From contig CM038046.1 in assembly GCA_021397845.1 (NCBI GenBank), forward strand, positions 65,490,021 through 65,554,020: a stretch of DNA of 64,000 bases. The letters are read 5' to 3'. This document shows positions 44,027 to 54,891 of the stretch, in pieces. A model generated the notes under the pieces. The model was not told the origin of the DNA and ran no database searches. It worked only from the letters and a program-made list of their open reading frames with translations. A program made the position numbers and the translations under genes. Source of the DNA: Areca catechu (taxonomy: Eukaryota; Streptophyta; Magnoliopsida; Arecales; Arecaceae). How positions within the stretch are numbered: position 1 is the first letter of the stretch; the number at the start of each line of letters is the position of its first letter.

Positions 44027-45485
44027 TGTTGGCTTTGACTCCTTAGTTTTGATGATTAACAAAAGGTTGAGTATATGTTTGGACTAATGTTTAATCTCAA
44101 GATAAAGTTTCAGGACTTAGGTTATTCAAAAAGAGTATCAAAAGGACAATGATGAAACTAAGTTTACCTGATTTGGAAAAGAGCTCTTCTACCTTGGACA
44201 AGATCAAAATTCTCATAATGGAGCTTCTTGTTAAGAAATATTTGACAAAAGAAACAAAGGCTTAAAGAAACTCAAGCATGGCACGCATATCTCAAGAGTT
44301 TCAGAAAAACTCAGATCAGAGGTCGACCCCCAGAGGTCGACAACTTGTCAAAGGTCGACCACCAGAGGTCGACTCATGAAGAAAAGAAAAGTTCAGCATG
44401 GCCGGCACGGCAAAGTCTCAGTGGCACGCTTCAGAGGTCGACCACCAGAGGTCAACACCTGTCCAGAGGTCGACTCATAGCCTGAGAATTCAAATGGGCA
44501 GAACAATGGTATTCTGAACTTTTGCCTAAATTTTACTGGAGGTCGACTCATGAGGTCGACACTTGATCCAGAGGTCGACTCATGAGGTCGACTCATGGCA
44601 TAACAGCTAGTTTTTCTGAACTTCTGATTTGATTTCCAACGGCCATAAACGGCCATATTTTTGAATCTAACGGTCTTGTGGAGTTGTTTCAGCATGAATG
44701 AGGTATTTAACCTCCACCAAACTTCAAAAAAGACAAGGAGACAAAGTGAAAAAGTGTTGATTCAAAGTACAAAGCCTTCAATCACTTCCAAGCCAAAAGA
44801 GTGAGAAAACCAAGAGATTCCCTAGCCAAAAGTCTTCCATCTTTGAGGAATCCAACATTCAAGTGTTTGGCATTGAGTGAGGTCCAAAGATTCCAAGGGA
44901 AAAGGCTTGAAGAGTCTCCATCAAGAGCTTCAACGAATTTATTATTGCTCAAAAGGAGTTTGTTTAGTTTTAATTCATTATTTCATACTCTTTTGTCTTT
45001 AGCTAGTTTCAAGGGAATTTGAAACTAGAGTGAGGTTTGTTGGTGAGCCAATTGATAAAACCAACTAGGGTTGCTTGTAAGCCCGAAGCCAAAACAAGTG
45101 AGTGAGGTTTGTTGGTGAGCCAATTGATAAAACCAACTAGGGTTGCTTGTTAGCCCGAAGCCAAAACAAGTGTGTAAGGTTTTGACTTGTGAGCCTGGTA
45201 AAACAAGTCGGCTGTAATCTAAAGATTATAGTGGAAATTTCCAAGTGGAGCTTGGGGAGTGGATGTAGGTGCTAGGTGCACCGAACCACTATATTTCTTG
45301 TGTGTTTGCATTGCCTTTCTCTTTTACTTCTTTAGCTCTTTAATTGCCATTTTATTTCATTGCTTCCGTTGCACAATTATTAAAGCACTATCACTCTTCA
45401 CCTTAAAACTTGATAGCACATATATTGCTTTAAATTTTTAAATACCCAATTCACCCCCCCTCTTGGGCTCCATATCTGGGCAACA
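44027..45485 (+). repeat. 3' LTR of element H
   Basis: 1459 bp; about 14 substitutions and one 13-bp GGTCGAC unit separate it from the 5' LTR. Followed by ATATT. Confidence 0.94.
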
Positions 45486-45490
45486 ATATT
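45486..45490. repeat. Target site duplication of element H, right copy (ATATT)
   Basis: Exact repeat of 34466-34470. Confidence 0.95.
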
Positions 45491-46127
45491 GGTTATGGAT
45501 ACTCGTCAAACCCATCAGTTATATGCTTAACTTAATCGACTCAAGTGCAATTGTGATATTAATGAAAACACCCTTTCATTATCACCCTACTATGGCCATA
45601 GATATCTGGACTTAGTCTTATTAAGCTTGCATAGGATTATACCTTACTACTAAGGCTGATAGATCCCTATAAGTGAACACCCTACTCCTACAAAAAACTT
45701 ACTGCAGCCAACAAACATCGCAAGGTCCCATATGGATAGGAACCATGTGATTGTGCTGTCAAACTACAGCAACCTTATTGTGAGTAGCTGAGACACTCTA
45801 GGTCAAGGAACTATTCACATGACTACAGTATCAGGAAGTTATCGACAAGTGAGTAGTCGTCAGTATAACTTCCTATACTTGGTCATGCTCGGTACCATTG
45901 ATCTCTATCAACTACCTGCACTCTCACTCCAGTGTCTCCACACTGTAGGTCAGAGACTCATGTATCCAAAATAGAAGTGATCTGTGCACCGATTTTAATG
46001 GATCAATCACCATACTCATGATATTCCTACAATCAAGAGCTTTTAGGAGTTAATTTATAAAGACACATGCCTAAGATTCTCAACTCTTGAAAATATGTGT
46101 CATTGTCCATTAACTCCATGAATGATT
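45486..46127 (-). repeat. LTR of element F, right copy, second piece
   Basis: Continues the alignment with the left F LTR (GGTTATGGATACTCGTCAAAC at 45492, compare 24968) and breaks off near CATGAATGATT at 46127, where element B's LTR begins. The missing end should lie beyond B and A', outside the window. Confidence 0.85.
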
Positions 46128-48544
46128 TGGTGTGGGCACCAGGATCCGACAGAGGCTCATCAACCCTCGATGGATCTCAGATTAGGGTTCCCCTTCTATG
46201 AGTCTTGTAATAAGGCCTTGAGCCAAAGCAATTTCATAAGTTCTTGTCAAAGTTTGTTTAGTCCAGTACCTTGACCAATGTGGGTCAAGTTAGGTCATGA
46301 GTCCAGTATTTGTTCAAGTCTGAGTTTGGACTAGGACCAATCCCAATTGAAGTCACTCTGGTTTTCTTCACCAAATCAAGTTCTAGTGGGCCAACCCACC
46401 CCTTCCACTTGGGATAATGCCAACTCAGGTGCTGCCTCAGCTACCTACGTGGTGCCATATCAGCTGCCACTTGGACATCCAAGAAGGGAAACAAAGTGGC
46501 ACCCTCATGCTTTCCACACGCCTTGGGCGACATTGGAAGGAAGAAACACCATCCCCCTCTTCCCTCCCCCACATCACTCCTTGTTCCATCAAAAGAGGGG
46601 TGTTGAAGATCCTTGAAGAAACCAAGCCTCAAAGCAAGCCCCCTTCCAAGCTTTCTTCCCAAAGTGTTCTTGCAAGGAAGGAAGGTCAAAGGACACACTC
46701 CCCTCTTCAAGCCCTCAACCATGCAATGCCCATGGAGCTCTCCCTTGGTCGGCCTTGAATCAATCCAAGAAGATGGCGTTGAAGAGTCCAAGGGAACACA
46801 TCCTTCCATGCAAGCCATGCCTCACTCTTTCTTCCCAAAATAAGCATGCTAAGGAAGGAAGTCAAGAGACCAATCCCCCTCTCCAAGCCTTCCCACATGC
46901 CACGCCCAACCCCAAGTCATTTGGTCGGCCAAAGAGAAGAGATGATCGAAAATTTTGGGCGCCACCATGAAAGTTGTAATTTGAATTTCAAATGGGCCTT
47001 GGGTTCCTATTTAAAGGACCCAATTCCTCCCTTGTAGAACTAATGAATAATTGAGTGATTAATGAAAAAAAGAGTTTGAGTATTCTATCTTCCAACACTT
47101 GTCTCTTAGACTAGGATGAGTGAAATTGCCTTCGTCCCCAAGGACGTCGAATGGTGTGAGGCCACCTGTCCGTCGCCCCAGGGAGTCGCGAATCCTTCGT
47201 CCTCGTGGACATCGTGTGGTATGAGGCCACAATCCTTCATCCTCTGGGATGTTGCGGGGTGCGAGGCCCCAATTTATCTCCAACTTCGACTTTGGAATCC
47301 AGCCGGACACCGGGCTCGAAGCCCCTTCCCAACTCCATCTCAATTCCTTTCCATGCATCTCCACATTTCGCTGACCCTTCTTTTGTTTGCTTACAGGTCT
47401 TCCCTGGCATCTCGGGCATTGGAAACAGTCAGCTTTGCCATAGCGACCTCCCGACCCAAAGACAGTGCTCCCACGTGTTCGACTGCTCGGGCATCCAGGC
47501 CACATCCACCGAGTTGAGCGATCTCTGCACCAGGCGCTCCAGAAGTTTGAGGTTTGCTTTCTCTGTATCTCCTAAGTAGATATTATAGTTCGAGCTAGTC
47601 CTACCGGGGTTTCTTAATCCCGGGGTCCTGTTCTTGTTTTCACTTTTAGGGCTTTGAACTGCTAGCGTAAGCTTTCATTACTGTTCTTCGTATTTCTTAC
47701 CTTTGCTTGTGATCGGGAATCAAACCCTAAAAAAATATATATATATATCTAAAACTCATCAAACATAAAAAATGAAATTCCTTGCACCATTGTCTCTTAG
47801 GCTAGGTTTGAGTGGAATTGCCTTCATCCCCAGGGACGTCGAGTGGTGTGAGGCCACCTGTCCGTCGCCCCAGGGCATCGCGAATCCTTCATCCTCCAGG
47901 ATGTTGCGTGGTGTGAGGCCACATTCATTCATTCTCCGAGACATCGCGGGGTGTGAGGCCCCAAGTTATCTCTAACTTCAACTTCAGAATCCAGCCGGAC
48001 ACCGGGCTCGAAGCCCCTTCCCAACTCCATCTCAGTTCCTTTCCGAGCACCTCTACATCTCACTTATCCATCTTTTGTTTGCCTACAGGTACTCCCTGGC
48101 ATCTCGGGCATCGAAGACATTCAGCTTTGCCATCGTGACCTGCCGACCCAAAGCCAGTGCTTCCACGGGTTCGACAGCTCGGGCATCCAGGCCGCATCCA
48201 CCAAGTTGAGCGATCTCTGAACTGGGCACTTCAGAAGTGTGAGGTTTGGTTTCTCTTTATCTCCTAAGTAGATATTGTATGTCGAGCTAGTCCTACCGGG
48301 GTTTCTTAATCCAGGGATCCTGTTCTCGTTTTCACTTTTAGTGCTTTGAACTGTTAGCGTAAGCTTACATTACTCTTCTTCTGTATTTCTTGCTTTTGCT
48401 TGAGTTCGGGAATCGAAACCCTAAGAGAAAAAAAAAAAAAAACAAGAAACATAAAAAAACTCATCAACCCTAAAAGAATTCCTTTGCATCGTAAGCATCC
48501 ATCCCAGCATCCCTAGCCCTAACCCCCCCCTTGCTTCCACATCA
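46128..48544 (+). repeat. LTR1 of element B
   Basis: 2417 bp, TGGTGTGGGCACC...CCACATCA. Contains a TATTTAAAG promoter-like box at 47009-47017 and an internal 691-bp tandem duplication (47101-47791 and 47792 to about 48484) that covers the R-U5 part, including CCTACCGGGGTTTCTTAATC twice. Many overlapping frames (46347-46970, 47059-47579) recur in LTR2 and show no domain; not genes. Confidence 0.9.
47101..48484 (+). repeat. 691-bp tandem duplication inside LTR1 of element B
   Basis: GTCTCTTAGACTAGG at 47101 and GTCTCTTAGGCTAGG at 47792 start two long copies ending in A-rich tracts. The same pair is in LTR2 (starts 52599 and 53288), so it predates the array. Each copy contains three GC-rich units with GACGTCG or ACGTC cores and GTGTGAGGCC. 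Confidence 0.88.
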
Positions 48545-48548
48545 ATCT

Positions 48549-48560
48549 TGGTATCAGAGC
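48549..48560 (+). promoter_or_regulatory. PBS of element B, unit 1 (initiator tRNA-Met)
   Basis: TGGTATCAGAGC, four bases after LTR1. In unit 2 the matching site (54051-54062) reads TGGTATAAGAGC, one base changed. Confidence 0.9.
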
Positions 48561-49388
48561 AAGACTAGGACTAGTGCATTTGTTTCATTTTCTGCATTTT
48601 GGTAAGTCCGTATATGATCTGATCATTGGATTGTTTGTCTCTGTAGAGACATCCAAATTTCATGATTTCTATTTTGTTAGATCGCATTAATTTCAGTGTA
48701 ATTTTTTTTCTTTTCTTAGATTTTATTTCAGTTTGTAGAGTATCTACAAGCCGAAATACTGCCAGAGAAAATCTCAGATCTAAAATTTCAGCAAGCATCT
48801 CATCTTTTGATTCATTCATCCATCAAGCTTCCTTCTTGCATGTTTTAATTCCTGTATTTTGTTTAGCATTTACACATCTAAAAGACAAACAAAAAAAAAA
48901 ACAAGAAAAAAAATTTAAGTCATTTCATTAGTCATTATTGTGCTTCATTTTACATAACTTATCTTAAGGGCGTCAATTTAACATAGGGTCAGGATTTCAT
49001 TACCTGTCCTTAGCCCAAAAACCACCACCCGGCATATCGAACCCTAGCCATTAACTAAAATCAATTAGATGTTTAATCTGCTCTAGTGAGCTAGGGACAC
49101 CCACGAAGTTGGGTCGACCCAAGTGCCGAGCCAAGCTAGATTGCTTGTTGGTGTGTGCTTGAGTAGCTGGTGTCTAGGCAAGTGGTTCGGGACTAGAGCC
49201 TGAAGAAAAGTGGGTTGGTTCGCTTACCTGGCCAATTTCTAATTGGTGTCTAGGAAAGCAAAGAGGAACCTCCACTCACCTTACACTTACCTGGTCAGGT
49301 GCCAAGTTACTACTTCCAGGTTCATCTTCTTGACTCTACATTTGGAGAGATCTCCTAGGTCTAGCAAACCGTAGCATCATTTTGTTAC
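48561..49388 (+). other. Leader of element B, unit 1
   Basis: No gene. From about 48957 it carries the conserved block (TTAAGGGCGTC, TTAGCCCAAAAACCACC, GAGCTAGGGACACC, GTGTCTAGG, CCTGGCCAAT) up to the gag ATG. The 82- and 89-aa frames at 48571-48931 lie in AT-rich leader and are not genes. Confidence 0.72.
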
Positions 49389-50972
49389 ATGTGCACTAGA
49401 TCAGGAACCACTTTTCACCCACCTTCTCCACCCTCTACCGACACCATGGACCAACTGCGAGCTGACATCGGAGCCCTAACTAAATCCATGACTCAATCCA
49501 TGACCCAATTAGGTAACCAGTTGAACAATAGATTGGATCAAATAGAGGCCAGACTAAGACCCCCAGAGGAAGAGCTAAATGAATCTGAAGACCTTCTAGG
49601 AGTAGTCAGATGCATCCTAGCCCAAAATATAATACAGGAAGACTGGCGAAGGACCAACATCCTACAGACCCTAATCAAGCTAGGAGATAAGGTTTGTAAG
49701 GTCATCATTGATAGTGGAAGCTATGTTAATGCCCTGTCCCTGAGTATAGTCAAATCCTTTGGACTAGCCACAGTTCCCCACCCCACCCCTTACAAAGTCT
49801 CCTGGATAGATTCAACTTCAATCCCTGTAAAGTCTAGGTGCCTAATCAAGATAAAAATGAGTTTCTATGAAGAGTCGATTTGGTGTGACGTCTTATCCAT
49901 GGGTGTGGGTAGTATCATCCTAGGATGACCCTGGCTTTTCGACCATGATGCCACCCTTTATGGTCTATCCAAAACCTGTATCTTTCTCCACCAAGGGAAA
50001 AATATTACAATCAACCCAATCCAGCCAAAGGACCCAGTCAAGAAAGGATCAAGTAGCCTTAAAGAAAGGAAGCCTAAAGTTAACCTAATCAAGGACAATG
50101 GGTTAGAAGAAGAGATTACTGGGAAAGGACCCTTTAAAGAGTTTCAGGGAGAGAAGGATGAACATTCTGAGAATTTGAATACAAAAACCCCTGAGCCCAT
50201 TAAAGACTTTAAGGTTGAATCCATTGAAAATCTAGGGAAAGAAACTCCTGAGCCCATTAAAGAATTGAAAGAAAGCATCTATTAGTCAAGTTCAGTAGAA
50301 GAAGGGCGCTAGGGTGAAATCATTGAGGAATCCAAGGAGAGTGATCCTGAACCCACTACAAAATTTGAAGAGGAAATGACCGAGCCAGGATCACACCTAG
50401 TAAATGAACATGTGGATTCAATAGTTTTTTCCATAGGAGTGCAGGAACCAACCCTTAATGAATCGATCCAAAGAGAACATCCTCAAGAGATGGTTGAAGC
50501 TTGGAAAGAAATTGAGGATGAAGTTCCCGATGAGTTACTTGATCAACTTCCACCCTTGAGAAATATCCATCATACTATAGACTTAGTCCCAAGATCCTCT
50601 TTAACAGACCTTCCTCACTTTGGGGTTAACCCTAGCGAGCCCCAAGATCTACCGGAACAAGTGGACCATATGACATCTATAGAACGATGCCCAAATTTTA
50701 AGATCATCCTGAATAATCAAGGTCTGTTTTATGTTTTCCATACGCCACCCCAAGACTCCGATTCCAATTTCCTACCCTTCCCAGAGCCTTCTCACATTTT
50801 TAGAGCCATGGGGTTGCATTTTATTGAAATTACCAGGCTGCATGACTCATTAGAACCCTTCCCTTTTGCCATTTACTTTTGGTACACTTTATGGCATTTG
50901 TTAGGGATCCTTGATAATTTTTCTTGTACATACCATACTAGGGTCAAACCTAGAGAGTCCAGTATCAGTTAG
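49389..50972 (+). pseudogene. Gag-start, protease, acidic linker and integrase-core scrap (element B, unit 1)
   Basis: ATG 49389 begins MCTRSGTTFHPPSPP, a short coiled gag N terminus (MTQLGNQLNNRLDQIEARLR), then jumps straight to LLGVVRCILAQNIIQEDW, the sequence before the protease in element A. The capsid domain and zinc knuckles are missing. Protease keeps Asp in IIDSGSYVNAL (Cys of the A version is Tyr) and the IILG flap, where TGA 49926-49928 replaces Arg. Then an acidic linker with repeated PEPI units not found in A, the DELLDQLPPLRNIHHTIDLV segment that precedes RT in A, and FIEITRLHDSLEPFPFAIYF, a degenerate integrase core without the SDRD motif. Further stops at 50283-50285 and 50310-50312; end at 50970-50972. 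Confidence 0.85.
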
Positions 50973-51083
50973 GTTTAGGTCCTAGAGCATCCAATAAATT
51001 TTTTTTTTCAGTAGGGTTGCATAAGTTAGTTTACATTTTGCATCATATTAGGATTATGCATTAAATACAATTTTTAAAATAAT
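50973..51083 (+). other. Short non-coding patch between pol scraps, element B unit 1
   Basis: AT-rich sequence starting GTTTAGGTCCTAGAG. The GTTTAGGCC/TCCTAGAG part is also seen at the same place in C (about 19510) and A' (about 61330), so it dates from a common ancestor of the non-autonomous elements. Confidence 0.6.
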
Positions 51084-51650
51084 TTGGCTGATTCCCAAAA
51101 GCAAGCCAAAGAGTTTGAAATAAGCGATTTTGTAATGATCAGGCTCTGGCCTGAATGGTTTCAACCGGGAACCGTTAAGAAGCTTCATGCTCGTGGGGCG
51201 GGTCCCTTTAAAGTAATTAGGAGAATGGGCCCTAACACCTATGTGCTAGAACTACCTCCAGATTACGGAATTAGCTCGACATTCAATATCTCTGACTTAG
51301 TCGAGTATAGGGAACCCACAAACATACCCAGTGAGCTGTTTGGGCCTGACCTCCCTTTTGAGAGTGAACCTGAACCTGAGTGTCCACCTCCAAATATACC
51401 TGAGCGAGGAGAGCCGATCGAGCATGTCCTGGATGACCAAGCCATCACTACCCGGGGCAAAGGCTACCAGCGTTACCTGGTCCGATGGCAAGGCCAACCC
51501 GAATCTGATGACTCGTGGATCACTCGGGAGGACTTGCAACGCATCGACCTCGACATCTTCGAGAGGTATCAAAGCCAAGCTAACCCTTGCTCGATAGGAT
51601 CGAGTTCCTCCCACCCCGAGAGAACTGGTGTGGGCACCAGGATCCGATAG
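51084..51650 (+). pseudogene. Integrase C terminus with complete chromodomain (element B, unit 1)
   Basis: 188 codons without a stop, matching A residues of about 1400-1590: FVMIRLWPEWFQPGTVKKLH, the GPF module AGPFKVIRRMGPNTYVLELP, NISDLVEY, and a full chromodomain with YLVRWQGQPESDDSWITRED. Runs through the PPT (51618-51625) into LTR2, as in element A. The track start at 51084 is an ATG-less continuation, so how it could be translated is unclear. Of all the non-autonomous copies here this is the best preserved chromodomain. Confidence 0.85.
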
Positions 51651-54046
51651 AGGCTCCTCAACCCTCTATGGATCTCAGATTAGGGCTCCCCTTCTATGAG
51701 TCCTGTAATAAGGCCATGAGCTAAAGCAATTTCATTAGTTCTTGTCAAAGTTTGTTTAGTCCAGTGCCTTGACCAATTTGGGTCAAGTTAGGTCATGAGT
51801 CCTGTATTTATTCGAGTCTGAGTTACGACTGGGCCCAAGCCCAATTGAAGTCACTCTGGTTTTCTTCACCAAGTCAAGTTCTGATGGGCCAACCCACCCC
51901 ATCCACTTGGGATAATGCCAACTCAGTTGCCACCTCAGCTACCTACATGGCGCCACATCAACTCCCACTTGGGCACCCAAGAAGGGAAACAAAGTAGCAT
52001 CCTCATGCTTTCCACATGCCTTGGGCGACATTGGAAGAAAGAAACACCATCCCCCTCTTCCCTCCCCCACATCACGCCTTGTTCCATCAAAAGAGGGGCG
52101 TTGAAGATCCTCGAAGAAACCAAGCCTCAAAGCAAGCCCCCTTCCAAACTTTCTTCCCAAAGTGTTCTTGCAAGGAAGGAAGGTCAAAGGACACACTCCC
52201 CACTTCAAGCCCTCAACCATGCAATGCCCATGGAGCTCTCCTTTGGTTGGCCTTGAATCAATCCAAGAAGATGGCGTTGAAGAGTCCAATGGAACACATC
52301 CCTCCAAGCAAGCCATGCCTCACTCCTTCTTCCCATAATAAGCATGCTAAGGAAGGATGTCAAGAGACCAATCCCCCTCTCCAAGCCTTCCCACATGCCA
52401 CGCCCAACCCCAAGTCATTTGGTCGGCCAAAGAGAGGAGATGATGGAAAATTTTGGGCGCCACCATGAAAGTTGTAATTTGAATTTCAAACGGGCCTTGG
52501 GTGCCTATTTAAAGGACCCAATCCCTTCCTTGTAGAACTAATGAATGATTGAGTGATTAATGAAAAAAATAGTTTGAGTATTCCATCTTCCAACCCTTGT
52601 CTCTTAGACTAGGATGAGTGAAATTGCCTTCGTCCCCAGGGACGTTGAGTGGTGTGAGGCCACCTGTCTGTCGCCCCAGGGAGTCGCGAATCCTTCGTCC
52701 TCGTGGACGTCGCATGGTATGTGGCCACAATCATTCATCCTCTGAGACGTCGCGGGGTGTGAGGCCCCAAGTTATCTCCAACTTCGACTTCGGAATCCAG
52801 TCGGACACCGTGCTTGAAGCCCCATCCCAACTCCATCTCAATTCCTTTCCGTGCATCTCCACATTTCGCTAACCCCTCTTTTGTTTGCCTACAGGTCTTC
52901 CCTAGCATCTCGGGCATTGGAAACAGTCAGCTTTGCTATCGTGACCTCCCGACCCAAAGCCAGTGCTCCCACGGGTTTGACTGCTCGGGCATCCAGGCCA
53001 CATCCACCGAGTTGAGCGATCTCTGCACCAGGCGCTCCAGAAGTTTGAGGTTTGCTTTCTCTGCATCTCCTAAGTAGATATTGTAGGTCGAGCTAGTCCT
53101 ACCGGGGTTTCTTAATCCCAGGGTCCTGTTCTCGTTTTCATTTTTAGGGCTTTGAACTGCTAGCGTAAGCTTTCATTGCTGTTCTTCGTATTTCTTACCT
53201 TTGCTTGTGAAAGGGAATCGAACCCTAAAAAAAAATATATATATCTAAAACTCATCAAACATAAAAAAAGAAATTCCTTGCACCATTGTCTCTTAGGCTA
53301 GGTTTGAGTGGAATTGCCTTCGTCCCCAGGGACGTCGAGTGGTGTGAGCCCACCTGTCCGTCGCCCCAGGGCATCACGAATCCTTCATCGTCCAGGATGT
53401 CGCGTGGTGTGAGGCAACATTCCTTCATTCTCCGGGATGTCGCGGGGTGCGAGGCCCCAAGTTATCTCCAACTTCAACTTCGCAATCCATCCGAACACCG
53501 GGCTCGAAGCCCCTTCCCAACTCCATCTTAGTTTTTTTCTGAGCACCTCTACATCTCACTGATCCTTCTTTTATTTGCGTACAGGTCCTCCCTGGAATCT
53601 CGGGCATCGAAGACAGTCAGCTTTTCCATCGCGACCTTGTGACCTAAAGCCAGTGCTTCCACGGGTTCGACTGCTCGGGCATCCAGGCCGCATCCACCGA
53701 GTTGAGCGATCTCTACACTGGGCACTTCAGAAGTGTGAGGTTTGCTTTCTCTTTATCTCCTAAGTAGATATTGTATGTCGAGCTAGTCCTACCGGGGTTT
53801 CTTAATCCCGGGGTCCTGTTCTCGTTTTCACTTTTAGGGCTTTGAACTACTAGCGTAAGCTTATATTACTCTTCTTCCATATTTCTTGACTTTGCTTGAG
53901 TTCGGGAATCGAAACCCTAAGAAAAAAAAAAAAAACAAAACAACAAGAAACATAAAAAAACTCATCAACCCTAAAAAGAATTCTTTTGCATCGTAAGCAT
54001 CCATCCCAGCATCCCTAGCCCTAACCCCCCCCTTGCTTCCACATCA
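51626..54046 (+). repeat. LTR2 of element B (shared by both units)
   Basis: 2421 bp, same ends and same 689-bp internal duplication as LTR1. PPT-like GAGAGAAC precedes it; a PBS with one mismatch follows at 54051-54062. Frames at 51915-53763 are LTR sequence. Confidence 0.9.
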
Positions 54047-54891
54047 ATCTTGGTATAAGAGCAAGGCTAGGACTAGTGCATTTGTTTCATTTTCTGCATT
54101 CTGGTTAGTCCGTATATGGTCTGATCATTAGATTGTTTCTCTCTGTAGAGATATCTAAATTTTATGATTTCTACTTTCTTGGATCGAAAAAATTTCAAAG
54201 AATTTTTGTCTATTTTTTCAGATTTTATTTCAGTTTGTAGAGTTTATACAAGCTGAAATACTGCCTGAGAAAAACTCAGATCTAAAATTTCAGCAAGCAT
54301 CTCATCTTTTGATTCATTCATCCATCTAGCTTGCTTCTTGCATGTTTTAATTCCTGCATTTTGTTTAGCATTTATCCATCTAAAAGACACAAAAAAAAAA
54401 AAACAAGAAAAAAATTTTAAGTCATTTTATTAGTCATTATTGTGCTTCATTTTACATAACTTATCTTATGGACGTCAATTTAACATAGGGACAGGATTTC
54501 ATTACCTGTCCCTAGCCCAAAAACCACCACCCGGCATATCAAATCCTAGACATTAACTAAAATCAATTAGACGTTTAATCTGCTCTAGTGAGCTAGGGAC
54601 ACCCACGAAGTCGGGTCGACCCAAGTACCGAGCCAAGCTAGATTGCTTGTTGGTGTGTGCTTGAGTAGATGGTGTCTAGGCAAGTGGTTCAGGGACTAGA
54701 GCCCGAAGGGAAGTGGGTTGGTTCGTTTACCTGGCCAATTTTTAATTGGTGTCTAGGCAAGCAAAGAGGAACCTCCACTCACCTTACACTTACCTGGCCA
54801 GGTGCCAAGTTACTACTTCCAGGTTCATCTTCTTGACTTTACATTTGGAGAGATCTCCTAGGTCTAGCAAACCGTAGCATCGTTTTGTTAC
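54047..54891 (+). other. Leader of element B, unit 2
   Basis: PBS TGGTATAAGAGC at 54051-54062, then non-coding sequence very close to unit 1, with the conserved block from about 54465 to the ATG at 54892. Confidence 0.75.

Larger units (their letters stand above)
34471..45485 (+). mobile_element. Element H: full-length Sirevirus-type Ty1/copia retrotransposon with env-like gene
   Basis: 11015 bp: LTRs 34471-35942 and 44027-45485, PBS two bases after the LTR, gag, pol in copia order, an env-like third gene, three PPT-like tracts (43538-43550, 43666-43680, 44013-44026) and perfect ATATT duplications. A gag with coiled coil and two zinc knuckles, an extra gene after pol and multiple AAAGGGGGAG tracts are established Sirevirus traits. 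LTRs differ by about 14 substitutions and one 13-bp unit by eye, so the insertion is young, yet gag, pol and env each contain stops. It lies in the right LTR of element F. Confidence 0.95.
23525..46127 (-). mobile_element. Element F: decayed Ty1/copia element, interrupted by G, H and B
   Basis: Minus-strand order from the right: LTR (33014-34470 plus 45486-46127), PBS 33001-33012, gag, protease, integrase, RT (split by solo LTR G), RNase H, PPT 25729-25740, LTR 23525-25728. Integrase before RT is the copia order. Sirevirus H sits in its right LTR, and element B begins at 46128 before that LTR is complete, so the last 100 bp or so should lie right of the window. The outer boundary at 23525 is uncertain by about 3 bp. 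LTR copies are clearly diverged. Confidence 0.87.

Noticed and set aside
46347..47579. Overlapping frames of 60-148 aa on both strands
   Set aside because: They lie inside LTR1 of element B, recur with changes in LTR2 at 51915-53077, and show no domain.
51915..52468. Frames of 113 and 150 aa
   Set aside because: LTR2 of element B; GC-rich non-coding sequence with no family similarity.
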